Translations under genes and position numbers: made by a program | Shown here: piece by piece, positions 9,372 to 17,191 of the stretch | Layout: each line of letters starts with the position of its first letter | Position numbering within the stretch: the first letter of the stretch is position 1 | Notes under the pieces: model-generated | Seen by the model: only the letters and a program-made list of their open reading frames with translations | The model's database searches: none | What the model was told of the DNA's origin: nothing | DNA from: Photobacterium sp. TY1-4 | GTDB lineage: Bacteria; Pseudomonadota; Gammaproteobacteria; Enterobacterales; Vibrionaceae | Reading direction: 5' to 3' | Assembly (NCBI RefSeq): GCF_025398175.1 | Contig: NZ_CP099734.1 | Span: forward strand, 1,178,001-1,242,000 | DNA: 64,000 bases

Positions 9372-10547
9372 ATGTTCCAGTTTATGACGTCGACGCGCAT
9401 TATCTTTGGGGAAGGTGCGTTGACGAATTCATTGTCATCGCTGAATCAGTTTGGCTACAGCGTGCTGCTGGTCACCGGGAAAGACGGTGAGCGGGCCGAG
9501 CCGGTGCTGAATTACCTGAAACAACAGAGCATGCGCTATCAACAGGTGGCGGTCCATGGTGAGCCGTTGATTGCCATGATTGAAGAGATGGCGGCGATGG
9601 GGCGAAAGTTCCGTCCGGATATGGTGCTGGCCATTGGCGGCGGCAGTGTACTTGATGCCGGCAAGGCGCTGGCGGCGCTGATCCCGAATCAGGGCAGTGT
9701 TTATGACTACGTGGAAGTGGTCGGCCGCAGTGTGCCGTTGCAGGCTAAACCGCTGCCGTTTATTGCGGTGCCGACGACCGCCGGGACCGGATCGGAGGTG
9801 AGTAAAAATGCGGTGCTGCGCTCGGCTCAGGAGCAGGTGAAGGTCAGCTTGCGGGGGCCGGAGATGCTGGCCGATCTGGCGATCGTCGATCCGACCCTGA
9901 CGTACGGCATGGATCCGATCATGTCGGGCTATTGCGGGATGGATGCGTTCAGCCATCTGATGGAAGCCTATGTCTGCGGCGATCCGAATCCGCTCACCGA
10001 TATGGTGTGTGAGGAAGGCTTACGTCGGCTGTCGGGATCCCTGCTCGCCGCCTGTGAAGATGATGATCCCCGGGCACGGGCAGATATGTCGTTTGCGGCC
10101 ATGCTGGGCGGGATGGCGCTCGCCAATGGCAAGTTGGGGGCTGCGCACGGTCTGGCCTCGGCGCTGGGCGGGCGGCTTGAGGCACCTCATGGCCTGATCA
10201 CCGCGCAACTGGTTCCTTTTGTGATGCAGGAGAACGTGTCGGCGGCCCGGGAGGCCGGTCGGACCGATGTGCTGGATCGCTACCGGCAGTTGGCCTGCAT
10301 CCTGACCGGGCGGATCAATGCCGAAATCATCGACGGCATCCTGTGGGCCCGCCGGACCCTGAAGCGGCTGGGGCTACCGGCGCTCTCCTCGTACGGGCTG
10401 TGCGATATGATGTTTGACGAGGTGGCAGAAAATGCCCTGCGCTCGAATGCAATTAAGGGCAACCCGCTGCCGTTAAACAAACGGCGCCTGTTAAGCATCC
10501 TGGATCAGGTTTGTGACGGGTGTTGCTGCGATCGGTCGGCTTTGTGA
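9372..10547 (+). CDS. Iron-containing alcohol dehydrogenase
   Basis: Group III (iron-type) NAD(P)-dependent alcohol dehydrogenase, 391 residues. Nucleotide-binding motif GGGSVLDAGKA near residue 90, PTTAGTGSE near 135, and metal-ligand segments MDAFSHLMEAY (Asp and His), GAAHGLASALG (His) and PHGLITA (His), the set of one Asp and three His used by the family. The ATG at 9372 has AAGAGG upstream; a second ATG at 9384 is possible. The last ~15 residues are Cys-rich (VCDGCCCDRSAL), which is unusual. The substrate cannot be inferred. No gene partner; a nitroreductase gene follows after 122 bp in the same direction. Confidence 0.9.
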   Translation: MFQFMTSTRIIFGEGALTNSLSSLNQFGYSVLLVTGKDGERAEPVLNYLKQQSMRYQQVAVHGEPLIAMIEEMAAMGRKFRPDMVLAIGGGSVLDAGKALAALIPNQGSVYDYVEVVGRSVPLQAKPLPFIAVPTTAGTGSEVSKNAVLRSAQEQVKVSLRGPEMLADLAIVDPTLTYGMDPIMSGYCGMDAFSHLMEAYVCGDPNPLTDMVCEEGLRRLSGSLLAACEDDDPRARADMSFAAMLGGMALANGKLGAAHGLASALGGRLEAPHGLITAQLVPFVMQENVSAAREAGRTDVLDRYRQLACILTGRINAEIIDGILWARRTLKRLGLPALSSYGLCDMMFDEVAENALRSNAIKGNPLPLNKRRLLSILDQVCDGCCCDRSAL

Positions 10548-10669
10548 AGCCTTTGTGAGGGTTTCGTCAGAGTTCTGCCGGAAACCGGGATACCGGATGC
10601 CACCCGGCGATGTCTTATGATACAGTGTCACTTCATCAATATTGCTTTTTCAGGAAGATAAGGATAGTC

Positions 10670-11395
10670 ATGAACCAGACCGTTGAAACGCTCCTGCAGC
10701 ACCGCTCGATCCGCAAGTTCACCCAGCAGCCGATTTCAGAAGCGCAGCGAACAGCGATCCTGGATTGTGCGATTGCCGCATCCTCCTCCAGTTTTATTCA
10801 GTGTGTCAGCGTGATTCGGGTGACTGCGCCGGAGAAACGGGCGTTGCTGGCGGAATATGCGGGCGGTCAGCCGTATGTGGCTTCCGCGGCTGAGTTCCTG
10901 GTGTTCTGCGCTGATTTTTACCGGCATCAGGCCATTCATCCTGAGGCGCAGCTCGGTTTTACCGAGCAAACCCTGATCGGTGCGGTGGATGCGGCGTTGA
11001 TGGCGCAAAACGCGCTGACGGCTGCGGAGTCAATGGGCTTGGGCGGGGTGTTCATCGGCGGGATCCGAAACAATCCGGAACAGGTATCAACATTATTATC
11101 ATTACCGCATCATGTGATCCCGTTGTTTGGTTTATGCTTGGGCTATCCGGCGCAGGATCCGGAGCGCAAGCCGCGATTGCCGCGGGACTTGATTGTCCAC
11201 CAAGACAGTTACCAACCCACATTGGATACCGCGTTGCTGGCGCAATATGATGCCCAAGTCCGCGAATACTACAAAACGCGAACCGGGGGCAATAAAGAAA
11301 CATCCTGGACTGAGCAAATTACGGCGACCCTGAGTAAGGAAGCGCGTCCATTCATGAAGGAATTCATCAATCAGAAAGGCTTCAGCACGAAGTGA
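10670..11395 (+). CDS. nfsA: Oxygen-insensitive NADPH nitroreductase, NfsA-like
   Basis: FMN flavoprotein of the nitroreductase superfamily, 241 residues (E. coli NfsA 240). Family N-terminus with the FMN-phosphate contact HRSIRKF, SSSSFIQCVSVIRV, and the middle segment GAVDAALMAQNALTAAES followed by GLGGVFIGGIRNNP, and the C-terminal lobe with LCLGYP. NfsA reduces nitroaromatics and quinones by two-electron steps. The start at 10670 has AAGGAT upstream and gives the family N-terminus; an ATG at 10610 would add 20 residues that look non-coding. No terminator directly after the stop; a terminator-like hairpin lies near 11543. Confidence 0.92.
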   Translation: MNQTVETLLQHRSIRKFTQQPISEAQRTAILDCAIAASSSSFIQCVSVIRVTAPEKRALLAEYAGGQPYVASAAEFLVFCADFYRHQAIHPEAQLGFTEQTLIGAVDAALMAQNALTAAESMGLGGVFIGGIRNNPEQVSTLLSLPHHVIPLFGLCLGYPAQDPERKPRLPRDLIVHQDSYQPTLDTALLAQYDAQVREYYKTRTGGNKETSWTEQITATLSKEARPFMKEFINQKGFSTK

Positions 11396-11498
11396 TTGGG
11401 AAATAGAACTTTTTCATTGGGGAGCAGTCCGATACACTAGATTGATTGCTGAGTGTTTACTCAATTTATCAGGCAAGCATGAACATCACACACAGCCT

Positions 11499-11565
11499 TT
11501 GTCGGCAACACGGTGCCGGGCGCTGAGCCTGCCGACAATTGCGCTGTGGTACACAGCCATTTTTT
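11499..11565 (+). promoter_or_regulatory. Structured leader with terminator-like hairpin before the lipoprotein gene
   Basis: A 9-bp inverted repeat TTGTCGGCA / TGCCGACAA pairs 11499-11507 with 11530-11538. It is followed directly by GCTGTG-GTA-CACAGC (11543-11557) and then CATTTTTT. The second element looks like a weak intrinsic terminator 17 nt before the start of the lipoprotein gene. It may end nfsA transcription, end a small RNA, or attenuate the downstream gene. Confidence 0.5.
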
Positions 11566-11581
11566 ATCAGCGGAATGAGAT

Positions 11582-12769
11582 ATGAAACAAATTGGGAAAG
11601 TAGCCTGTTGTCTTTGTCTGGCTGCTTTACTAAGTGCCTGTTCAAGCACGCCTGAAGGTGAAGAGGGAGTTTCATCTCAAATCAAGACCGAGGATCGGTT
11701 TCAGCAAGCGATGGGCGTCCATCAGCAATGGCAACAGCGTTTGGGTGATGTTGCATCTTTCGCGGTGTATTCGCCGGATCAGTATGCGATCCTGACGGCA
11801 AGTTGGCAAAAGGCCACGGCCATTCATCAGGAGCTGAAGGACAATCCGTCCCTGGCGTTTGAAAGCTATTCGCTGTTTTCCTCACAAACCTACCTGGATC
11901 GCTATTTTGAAGAAATCGGCCGGGTGGCCGCCGCGCTGGCGCGGTTGCAGGATCTGAAAACCGTCGCCGATGACGTGCTGGCGCCGGCAATGACCCAGCT
12001 TACTTATCTGGACTCGATTGATGCCCGGCACTATTACCGCAGCGAGTATGTTCGGCTGACCCGCTTATATGCCAAGTTGTTCCGTCTGGTAGAGGACGAT
12101 GCGCTGAGCGATGCCGGCGAGGAGCAGGAGGAGTTTCTGGCGCGGGGACACAGCCTTGAAGTGCGCACCATCAAGAAAATTTATGTCGCGCCTCAGGAGG
12201 ATGCCCTGGAGGTGCTGCGGCGGAATGATGTCAAAGATTATGCGCCCATCAGCTTTGCCCGGGTTGAATCGGAAATCCTTAATGCCAAGGGCGTGATTGA
12301 ACGTTCCCCCCGGGCATTTGGGCAGATTGAGCAAGCGGTGGATGAAATCCGTTTCGAGTTGGCCCATGCGGCCCATATTGCACAGGAAGTGCAGCAACTG
12401 CGTGAGCGCAGCGAAGACGAATATGAAAGTCACTTCCTGGAGATTGAAACCAAGTTGCTTCAAATTTCACTGGCGCTCAATGACAGCGATTTAAGAGACC
12501 GACCGCTCAAGATGCAGGCCGCCCAAATCAAACAAGCTGTGACTGAGACGCGCCATCAACCGGCGACGGGCCAGCCTGCGCTGAATCCGGATGGGCAGGT
12601 TACGGCCTTGCATCAGTTGGTCAGTGCCCAGCAGGCACAGATCGAGGCGCTGCAAGCCCGGTTGGCTCAAGCGACCAACCAGCGCCCTGCGATCCCTCTG
12701 GCGTCGCAGGCGGGGGGAAGCAAAACAGCTCATCAACCTCAGTCAACGGAAGCCTCCTTGCCGGACTAG
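11582..12769 (+). CDS. Unrecognised lipoprotein with coiled-coil segments
   Basis: Predicted lipoprotein of 395 residues. Signal peptide with lipobox LLSAC, lipidated Cys20 followed by SSTPEGEE; residue +2 is Ser, so outer-membrane sorting by Lol is expected. The mature part is largely alpha-helical and charged (residues 30-330), with helical segments such as QVQQLRERSEDEYESHFLEIETKL described in pieces as heptad-like, and a Gln-rich coiled coil near the C-terminus (VSAQQAQIEALQARLAQ). No enzymatic motif is seen. I do not recognise the family. It has its own terminator and sits between nfsA and satP, which suggests no function. Lipoprotein call is solid, role unknown. Confidence 0.8.
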   Translation: MKQIGKVACCLCLAALLSACSSTPEGEEGVSSQIKTEDRFQQAMGVHQQWQQRLGDVASFAVYSPDQYAILTASWQKATAIHQELKDNPSLAFESYSLFSSQTYLDRYFEEIGRVAAALARLQDLKTVADDVLAPAMTQLTYLDSIDARHYYRSEYVRLTRLYAKLFRLVEDDALSDAGEEQEEFLARGHSLEVRTIKKIYVAPQEDALEVLRRNDVKDYAPISFARVESEILNAKGVIERSPRAFGQIEQAVDEIRFELAHAAHIAQEVQQLRERSEDEYESHFLEIETKLLQISLALNDSDLRDRPLKMQAAQIKQAVTETRHQPATGQPALNPDGQVTALHQLVSAQQAQIEALQARLAQATNQRPAIPLASQAGGSKTAHQPQSTEASLPD

Positions 12770-12797
12770 AGGCCTGAAAAACTGGCTCCATCTGAAT

Positions 12798-12823
12798 AAG
12801 CAGCGTAAAGCTGCTTTTTTTCT
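12798..12823 (+). terminator. Terminator after the lipoprotein gene
   Basis: 7-bp stem AAGCAGC / GCTGCTT with a GTAAA loop, followed by a run of T, about 28 nt past the stop. Confidence 0.85.
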
Positions 12824-12925
12824 ATCTCTATTCAGGATCTTCCAGGCGATTCTTGCCTGGAAAGCCAGACAGGTCCTGACTTCAATGCCTCGTAAAACAT
12901 CAAGCATGTGTCACAGCTAGTTACA

Positions 12926-12952
12926 TTTATTGTGTTCATTAAACACAATAAA
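12926..12952. promoter_or_regulatory. 11-bp AT-rich palindrome upstream of satP
   Basis: TTTATTGTGTT pairs perfectly with AACACAATAAA around a 5-nt centre. It contains TGTGT-N7-ACACA, which is not a CRP site. It lies about 65 bp upstream of the predicted -35 box of satP, a position suitable for an activator or repressor; the binding protein is unknown. Confidence 0.45.
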
Positions 12953-12976
12953 ACTTTACTGAGATGATAAAAATTC

Positions 12977-13014
12977 GCCTGCTTTTTGTTTTTGAACAAA
13001 AAGCAGGCATTTTT
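12977..13014. terminator. Strong hairpin terminator without an obvious upstream gene
   Basis: Perfect 14-bp stem (12977-12990 with 12995-13008), loop TTTG, followed by ATTTTTC on the plus strand and, on the other strand, GAATTTTTATC. It can act in both directions. The nearest upstream gene already has its own terminator, so this one either insulates satP or ends an unannotated short transcript. Confidence 0.75.
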
Positions 13015-13018
13015 CGGA

Positions 13019-13047
13019 TTGATTTGCCACGCAGCTTCCTTTAGAAT
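13019..13047 (+). promoter_or_regulatory. Predicted sigma-70 promoter of satP
   Basis: -35 TTGATT (13019-13024), 17-bp spacer, -10 TAGAAT (13042-13047). Transcription would begin near 13054 and give a leader of about 69 nt before the satP ATG at 13123. Confidence 0.6.
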
Positions 13048-13122
13048 GCGCCGCGCACCTAAGGTGCAACCATTTTTGAATTGTTATTACTTTTTTTGAA
13101 AACCTTCCTGTAGGGGCACTTC

Positions 13123-13713
13123 ATGTCTACAAAATTAGCGAACCCGGCGCCGCTTGGCCTGATGGGTTTTGGGATGACAACCATTCTTCTGAATATCCAC
13201 AATGCGGGTTTCTTTCCGATTGACTCGATGATCCTGGCGATGGGGATTTTCTATGGCGGTCTGAGCCAAGTGTTGGTCGGCATGATGTGCTTTAAGCGTG
13301 GTGACACGTTCGGTACGACCGCCTTTACATCTTACGGCCTGTTCTGGCTGACGCTGGTCGGTCTGATTGTGATGCCTTACATGGGCCTGCCAGCCAGCCC
13401 GGCTGGCTTCATGGGTTGGTACCTGACGCTGTGGGGCATTTTCACCGGCTTCATGTTTATCGGCTCACTATGCTATCCACGTGCCAAGCAGTTTGTTTTC
13501 GGTTCGCTGACGGTGCTGTTCTTCCTGCTGGCGGCGCGTGATTTCACGGGTAGCGAGCTGATCGGGACCATCGCCGGGTTTGAAGGCATCATCTGTGGCG
13601 CCAGCGCAATCTACTTTGCAATGGCCCAGGTGCTGAACAACGAATTCGGCCGCACCATCCTGCCGGTTGGTGAACTGAAAAAAGAATCCGTGGTGCTGAA
13701 AGCTGCGGCTTAA
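13123..13713 (+). CDS. satP: Acetate/succinate transporter SatP (AceTr/YaaH family)
   Basis: Inner-membrane monocarboxylate transporter, 196 residues with six predicted membrane helices. The family signature NPAPLGLMGFGMTT stands at residues 7-20, and the segment FYGGLSQVLVGMMCFKRGDTFGTTAFTSYG is typical of YaaH/Gpr1/Fun34 proteins; its narrow-pore Asn/Pro/Leu residues are intact. It imports acetate or succinate with protons (known for E. coli SatP). Start codon follows GTAGGGG. Flanked by a strong predicted promoter and a terminator, so it is monocistronic. The acetate switch in vibrios makes catabolite control likely, but no CRP site is obvious here. Confidence 0.9.
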   Translation: MSTKLANPAPLGLMGFGMTTILLNIHNAGFFPIDSMILAMGIFYGGLSQVLVGMMCFKRGDTFGTTAFTSYGLFWLTLVGLIVMPYMGLPASPAGFMGWYLTLWGIFTGFMFIGSLCYPRAKQFVFGSLTVLFFLLAARDFTGSELIGTIAGFEGIICGASAIYFAMAQVLNNEFGRTILPVGELKKESVVLKAAA

Positions 13714-13738
13714 TGTAACGCGCAGAAGTTTCCGGATG

Positions 13739-13766
13739 AAAACCTCGCCAAGGCGAGGTTTTTTTA
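13739..13766 (+). terminator. Terminator after satP
   Basis: 9-bp stem AACCTCGCC / GGCGAGGTT with a minimal loop and seven T, 26 nt past the satP stop. Confidence 0.88.
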
Positions 13767-13767
13767 T

Positions 13768-14092
13768 GCCCGGCATTTGTGTGCGCCGCTCATCAGGCGG
13801 GGCTCAGCAGTGTTGTGAGCTGTATCCCCATCCGTGTTCCCGTCAGTGACGTCCGGGGCAGAAGCTTTGTGCCATGGGTACTCAGGAGCCGGGCGGTACG
13901 ATTTGGGGCTTCCATTGGAGGTAGTACATTGGGGGGGGGGGCAGTGCAGTGGTTCGCTTGCTGTGACTGGTATCAGCTGCACAGGGCAGACGGATGCCAA
14001 GGAAAGCGCCGTGGGGGTGAGACGGTCCCACTGATGTGGAAGGGGGTGCCCGGGGTGGCGGGATGCCGAAAGACAGGAAGGATTGCAGCGAT
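13768..14092. other. Gene-free, G-rich block with an 11-G homopolymer
   Basis: 325 bp between two convergent terminators. Open frames of up to ~119 codons exist on both strands but none resembles a protein I know, and they lack convincing ribosome sites. The plus strand is unusually rich in G, with a run of eleven G at 13931-13941. Such runs are prone to slippage. Origin unknown; it could be a gene remnant or a small RNA locus. Confidence 0.5.
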
Positions 14093-14120
14093 AAAAAAAG
14101 CTACCCGAAGGTAGCTTTTT
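14093..14120 (-). terminator. Terminator after sdaA
   Basis: 10-bp stem AAAAGCTACC / GGTAGCTTTT with loop CGAA; on the minus strand it ends in a run of T. It begins 23 nt past the sdaA stop and may also act on the plus strand. Confidence 0.9.
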
Positions 14121-14142
14121 CAATCATTTGCTGTTGCCGGAA

Positions 14143-15504
14143 TTAGCAGATGACCTTGATAGCCAGACCACCCTGAGAGGTTTCACGGTACTTGGCATTC
14201 ATGTCTTTACCGGTTTCCAGCATGGTCTCAATGACCTTGTCCAGTGAAACGCGCGGATCAGAAGAGCGGCGCAGCGCCATGCGAGAGGCATTGATCGATT
14301 TTACCGCGGCAATCCCGTTACGCTCGATACACGGTACCTGAACCTGGCCGGCAACCGGGTCACAGGTCAGTCCCAGGTTGTGCTCCATGGCAATCTCAGC
14401 TGCCATACACACCTGCTCCGGGCTACCGCCCATCAGCTCTGCCAGACCGGCTGCAGCCATGGAACAGGCTACACCCACTTCACCCTGGCAGCCCACTTCG
14501 GCACCAGAGATCGACGCGTTACGCTTGTACAGGCCACCGATCGCACCGGAAGCGGCAAAGTAACGGGTGTACTCTTTCTCGCCAACCGGCTGGATAAACT
14601 TGTCGTAGTAAGCCAGAACGGCCGGGATGATCCCGCAGGCACCGTTGGTTGGCGCGGTGACCACACGGCCACCGGCTGCGTTTTCTTCGTTGACCGCAAA
14701 GGCGTACATGTTCACCCAGTCCACCACGGTCATCGGATCGTTGGTTAGCTTCTCGGTGGTGATTAGTTGCTGGCGCAGGGCTGCGGCCCGGCGAGGAACA
14801 CGAAGCGGACCAGGCAGGATCCCTTCTTCGTTCATGCCGCGCTCCATACACTCGGTCATGGTTTTCCAGATCCCGGCGAAGTAATCGCGAATTTCCTGCT
14901 CCGTGTTCATGGCGCGCTGGTTGGCCATGGTCAGGCTGCTGATTGACAGGCCGCTTTCTTTACACTGGTTCACCAGCTCTTCGGCAGTGGTGAAGGCGTA
15001 AGGCACCTGAACCGTGGATTCTGCTTCTTTGCCGAAGTTTTCCTCGTCGACGATAAAGCCGCCGCCGATGGAGTAATAAGTTTTGGTATAGACTTCGTCG
15101 TCGCCACACCAGGCATGGATGGTCATCCCATTTTCATGCAGCGGAAGGTTGGTGGTGTGGAAGTTCATGCCACCATCGCGCGGGAACGCAACTGTATGGC
15201 TGTCATTGTCCAGTGGCAGACGCTCAGTCTCTTCGACACGGGCAATGAAACCCGGAATGCTGTCGATGTCTACGCTTTCAGGACTGTTGCCTGCCAGGCC
15301 CATGATAATTGCGATATCTGTATGGTGGCCTTTACCGGTCAGGGAAAGCGAGCCGTATACGTCAACGGTAATCTTGGTGAGATCACTTAATTTGCCCATG
15401 GTACGCAGGTCGTCGATGAACTCTTTACCTGCTTTCATTGGGCCAACCGTGTGCGAACTGGAAGGGCCCACACCAATTTTGAAGATATCAAAAACACTGA
15501 TCAT
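14143..15504 (-). CDS. sdaA: L-serine ammonia-lyase (L-serine dehydratase)
   Basis: Iron-sulfur L-serine deaminase converting serine to pyruvate and ammonia; 453 residues, single-chain type with beta domain first (MISVFDIFKIGVGPSSSHTVGP) and alpha domain after. Candidate cluster-ligand cysteines lie in APTNGACGIIPA, AEVGCQGEVG and GLTCDPVAG, and a further Cys in VQVPCIERNG. E. coli SdaA has 454 residues. It lies downstream of the serine transporter gene sdaC, separated by 242 bp that contain a terminator-like hairpin, so it may be partly uncoupled from sdaC. Regulation through the CRP site before sdaC is likely for the joint transcript. Confidence 0.96.
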   Translation of the reverse strand: MISVFDIFKIGVGPSSSHTVGPMKAGKEFIDDLRTMGKLSDLTKITVDVYGSLSLTGKGHHTDIAIIMGLAGNSPESVDIDSIPGFIARVEETERLPLDNDSHTVAFPRDGGMNFHTTNLPLHENGMTIHAWCGDDEVYTKTYYSIGGGFIVDEENFGKEAESTVQVPYAFTTAEELVNQCKESGLSISSLTMANQRAMNTEQEIRDYFAGIWKTMTECMERGMNEEGILPGPLRVPRRAAALRQQLITTEKLTNDPMTVVDWVNMYAFAVNEENAAGGRVVTAPTNGACGIIPAVLAYYDKFIQPVGEKEYTRYFAASGAIGGLYKRNASISGAEVGCQGEVGVACSMAAAGLAELMGGSPEQVCMAAEIAMEHNLGLTCDPVAGQVQVPCIERNGIAAVKSINASRMALRRSSDPRVSLDKVIETMLETGKDMNAKYRETSQGGLAIKVIC

Positions 15505-15589
15505 GCGATTTACCTCAGTCGGGGGAAGCGATCTTGCCTCCGGCCAAGACTGTCATAGTTTTTATATTTCCCGCCCCTTCCTTGGCGAG

Positions 15590-15635
15590 ATCACAAGAAA
15601 AACAAAAGAGCAGTCGGCACAAGCTTCCTGCTCTT
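15590..15635 (-). terminator. Terminator-like hairpin between sdaC and sdaA
   Basis: 8-bp stem AAGAGCAG / CTGCTCTT (15606-15613 with 15628-15635), 14-nt loop; on the minus strand it is followed by TTGTTTTTCTTG. It lies about 110 nt past the sdaC stop and could reduce read-through into sdaA. Confidence 0.55.
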
Positions 15636-15746
15636 AAGTATCACCTATTCTACGCAAATTGTCTTAGATGACTATGCGTTGTAGCACACTTTTTTGTATG
15701 AATAATGTGCTTGAGCAATAGTTTCTACAATCGTCGTGATGCGTTT

Positions 15747-17000
15747 TTAAAGCGCACCGTAGATTACAGAACTAATGGCCGCAATACCACACAGAGCTGT
15801 GAAAATTCGTGCAGGCGCTGCTGTTTTGTATTTAGCCATCGCGGGTACTTTGTACATGGCGAAAACCGGCATCAGGAACAGAATCGCGGCAATCATTGGT
15901 GCGCCCATGGTTTCAATCATCCCCAGGATGCTTGGGTTGATAACCGCAACGATCCAAGTGGTGATCACGATGAACGCCAGAGAGATTTTCTCGATTTTGC
16001 TGACCGGCATACCTGAACGGGACTTCATCAGACCGACCAGACCTTCGTGCGCACCCAGGAAGTGACCGAAGTAGCTTGAGGTGATCGCTGCAAAGGCAAC
16101 CAGTGGACCCATCAGTGAGATCATTGGTGACTCATGGATGTTCGCCAGGTAAGACAGGACAGAGATGTTCTGAGATTTCGCGTCAGCCAGCTGAGCCGGA
16201 GACAGAGACAGGACCACAGAGAACACGAAGAACATCACGAAGCCCATCAGCATCATCGCGGCGCCGCCGGTGATCATGTCTGTTTTCTTCACCGCGTTGT
16301 CACCGTATACACGGCGCTGTTCTTTGGAGAACTGGCTGATGATCGGGCTGTGGTTGAATGAGAACACGATGATTGGAATCGCCAGCCAAATGACAGATGG
16401 CATACCGCTCCAGTCCGGGGCCACTTCCATCATGGATGTGTTCCACTCAGGAACCAGGTAAATAGATAGTGCGATCAGGATGAACACCAGTGGGTAAACC
16501 ATCATGGACGTTGCTTTCAGCATCAGTTCTTTGCCGAATACAACACCTGCGGTCATGGCCAGGATCAGGCCGCCGGACAGCAGCCAGCGTGGCACAGATT
16601 CCATCCCCATTTGGTTGACCATGAACGAGTCAACGGTGTTGGTGATCCCGACACCGTAGATCAGCACGATAGGGTAAATGGCGAAAAAGTAAGCGAAAGT
16701 GATGATGTTCGCGCCAGTTTTACCGAAGTGCTCTTCAACAGTATCAGTAATATCAGCTTCAGGATTTTTGGCGGAAAGAACGAAACGAGCCAGGCTCTTG
16801 TGCGCAAACCAAGTCATTGGCAGGGCAATCAGCGCCAGGATGACCAGAGGCCAGAAACCGCCGGCACCGGCTTTAATCGGCAGAAACAGGACACCGGCAC
16901 CGACCGCTGTACCAAACAGCGACAGGGCCCAGGTGAAATCTTTGTATGTCCAACTTGCTTTGGCAGTAGAGGATACTGCTGAGTTTGACGTGGTATTCAT
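15747..17000 (-). CDS. sdaC: Serine/proton symporter SdaC
   Basis: Inner-membrane serine transporter of the HAAAP family, 417 residues with about eleven membrane helices (E. coli SdaC 429). Family stretches include LFGTAVGAGVLFLPI near residue 30, the SFNHSPIISQF loop near 220 and SSYFGHFLGAHEGL near 315. It supplies L-serine to the deaminase encoded downstream. A near-perfect CRP site lies about 125 bp upstream of the start, so the pair is probably induced under carbon limitation. It stands between nudL and sdaA, where E. coli has the two directly adjacent. Confidence 0.95.
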   Translation of the reverse strand: MNTTSNSAVSSTAKASWTYKDFTWALSLFGTAVGAGVLFLPIKAGAGGFWPLVILALIALPMTWFAHKSLARFVLSAKNPEADITDTVEEHFGKTGANIITFAYFFAIYPIVLIYGVGITNTVDSFMVNQMGMESVPRWLLSGGLILAMTAGVVFGKELMLKATSMMVYPLVFILIALSIYLVPEWNTSMMEVAPDWSGMPSVIWLAIPIIVFSFNHSPIISQFSKEQRRVYGDNAVKKTDMITGGAAMMLMGFVMFFVFSVVLSLSPAQLADAKSQNISVLSYLANIHESPMISLMGPLVAFAAITSSYFGHFLGAHEGLVGLMKSRSGMPVSKIEKISLAFIVITTWIVAVINPSILGMIETMGAPMIAAILFLMPVFAMYKVPAMAKYKTAAPARIFTALCGIAAISSVIYGAL

Positions 17001-17123
17001 GGTTATATACCTAATTTTGAGTTACGGAACGGAATATAGGAACGGCGCGCATTTTGAGGATTTAGGGGGGGAAAACCTTGATCAAGATCTCGTTATGTAA
17101 CGGATGCAAATTGCAATACAATT

Positions 17124-17145
17124 AAAGGTGATCTAGATCACGCAT
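17124..17145. promoter_or_regulatory. CRP (cAMP receptor protein) binding site upstream of sdaC
   Basis: Perfect 12-bp palindromic core TGATCTAGATCA at 17129-17140, with AAAG to the left and CGCAT to the right, close to the 22-bp CRP consensus. The centre is at 17134.5, about 134 nt upstream of the sdaC start codon. Confidence 0.85.
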
Positions 17146-17191
17146 TGTCGCGACGTAAAACAAGTAAAACTAAATTGTCGGATAACTTTAG

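Larger units (their letters stand above)
12770..13122. other. 353-bp intergenic region before satP
   Basis: No plausible gene. It holds, in order, the terminator of the preceding gene, an 11-bp AT-rich palindrome (12926-12952), a strong 14-bp hairpin (12977-13008), a near-consensus promoter (13019-13047) and the satP leader. The piece between the first terminator and the second hairpin (12824-12976) has no assigned function and could carry a small RNA. Confidence 0.7.

Noticed and set aside
12931..12947. CRP site in the palindrome before satP
   Set aside because: The half-sites are TGTGT and ACACA seven bases apart, not TGTGA-N6-TCACA.
13779..14123. Overlapping 111- and 119-codon frames in the G-rich block as genes
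   Set aside because: No similarity to known proteins, weak start contexts, and both strands are equally open, which fits base composition better than coding.
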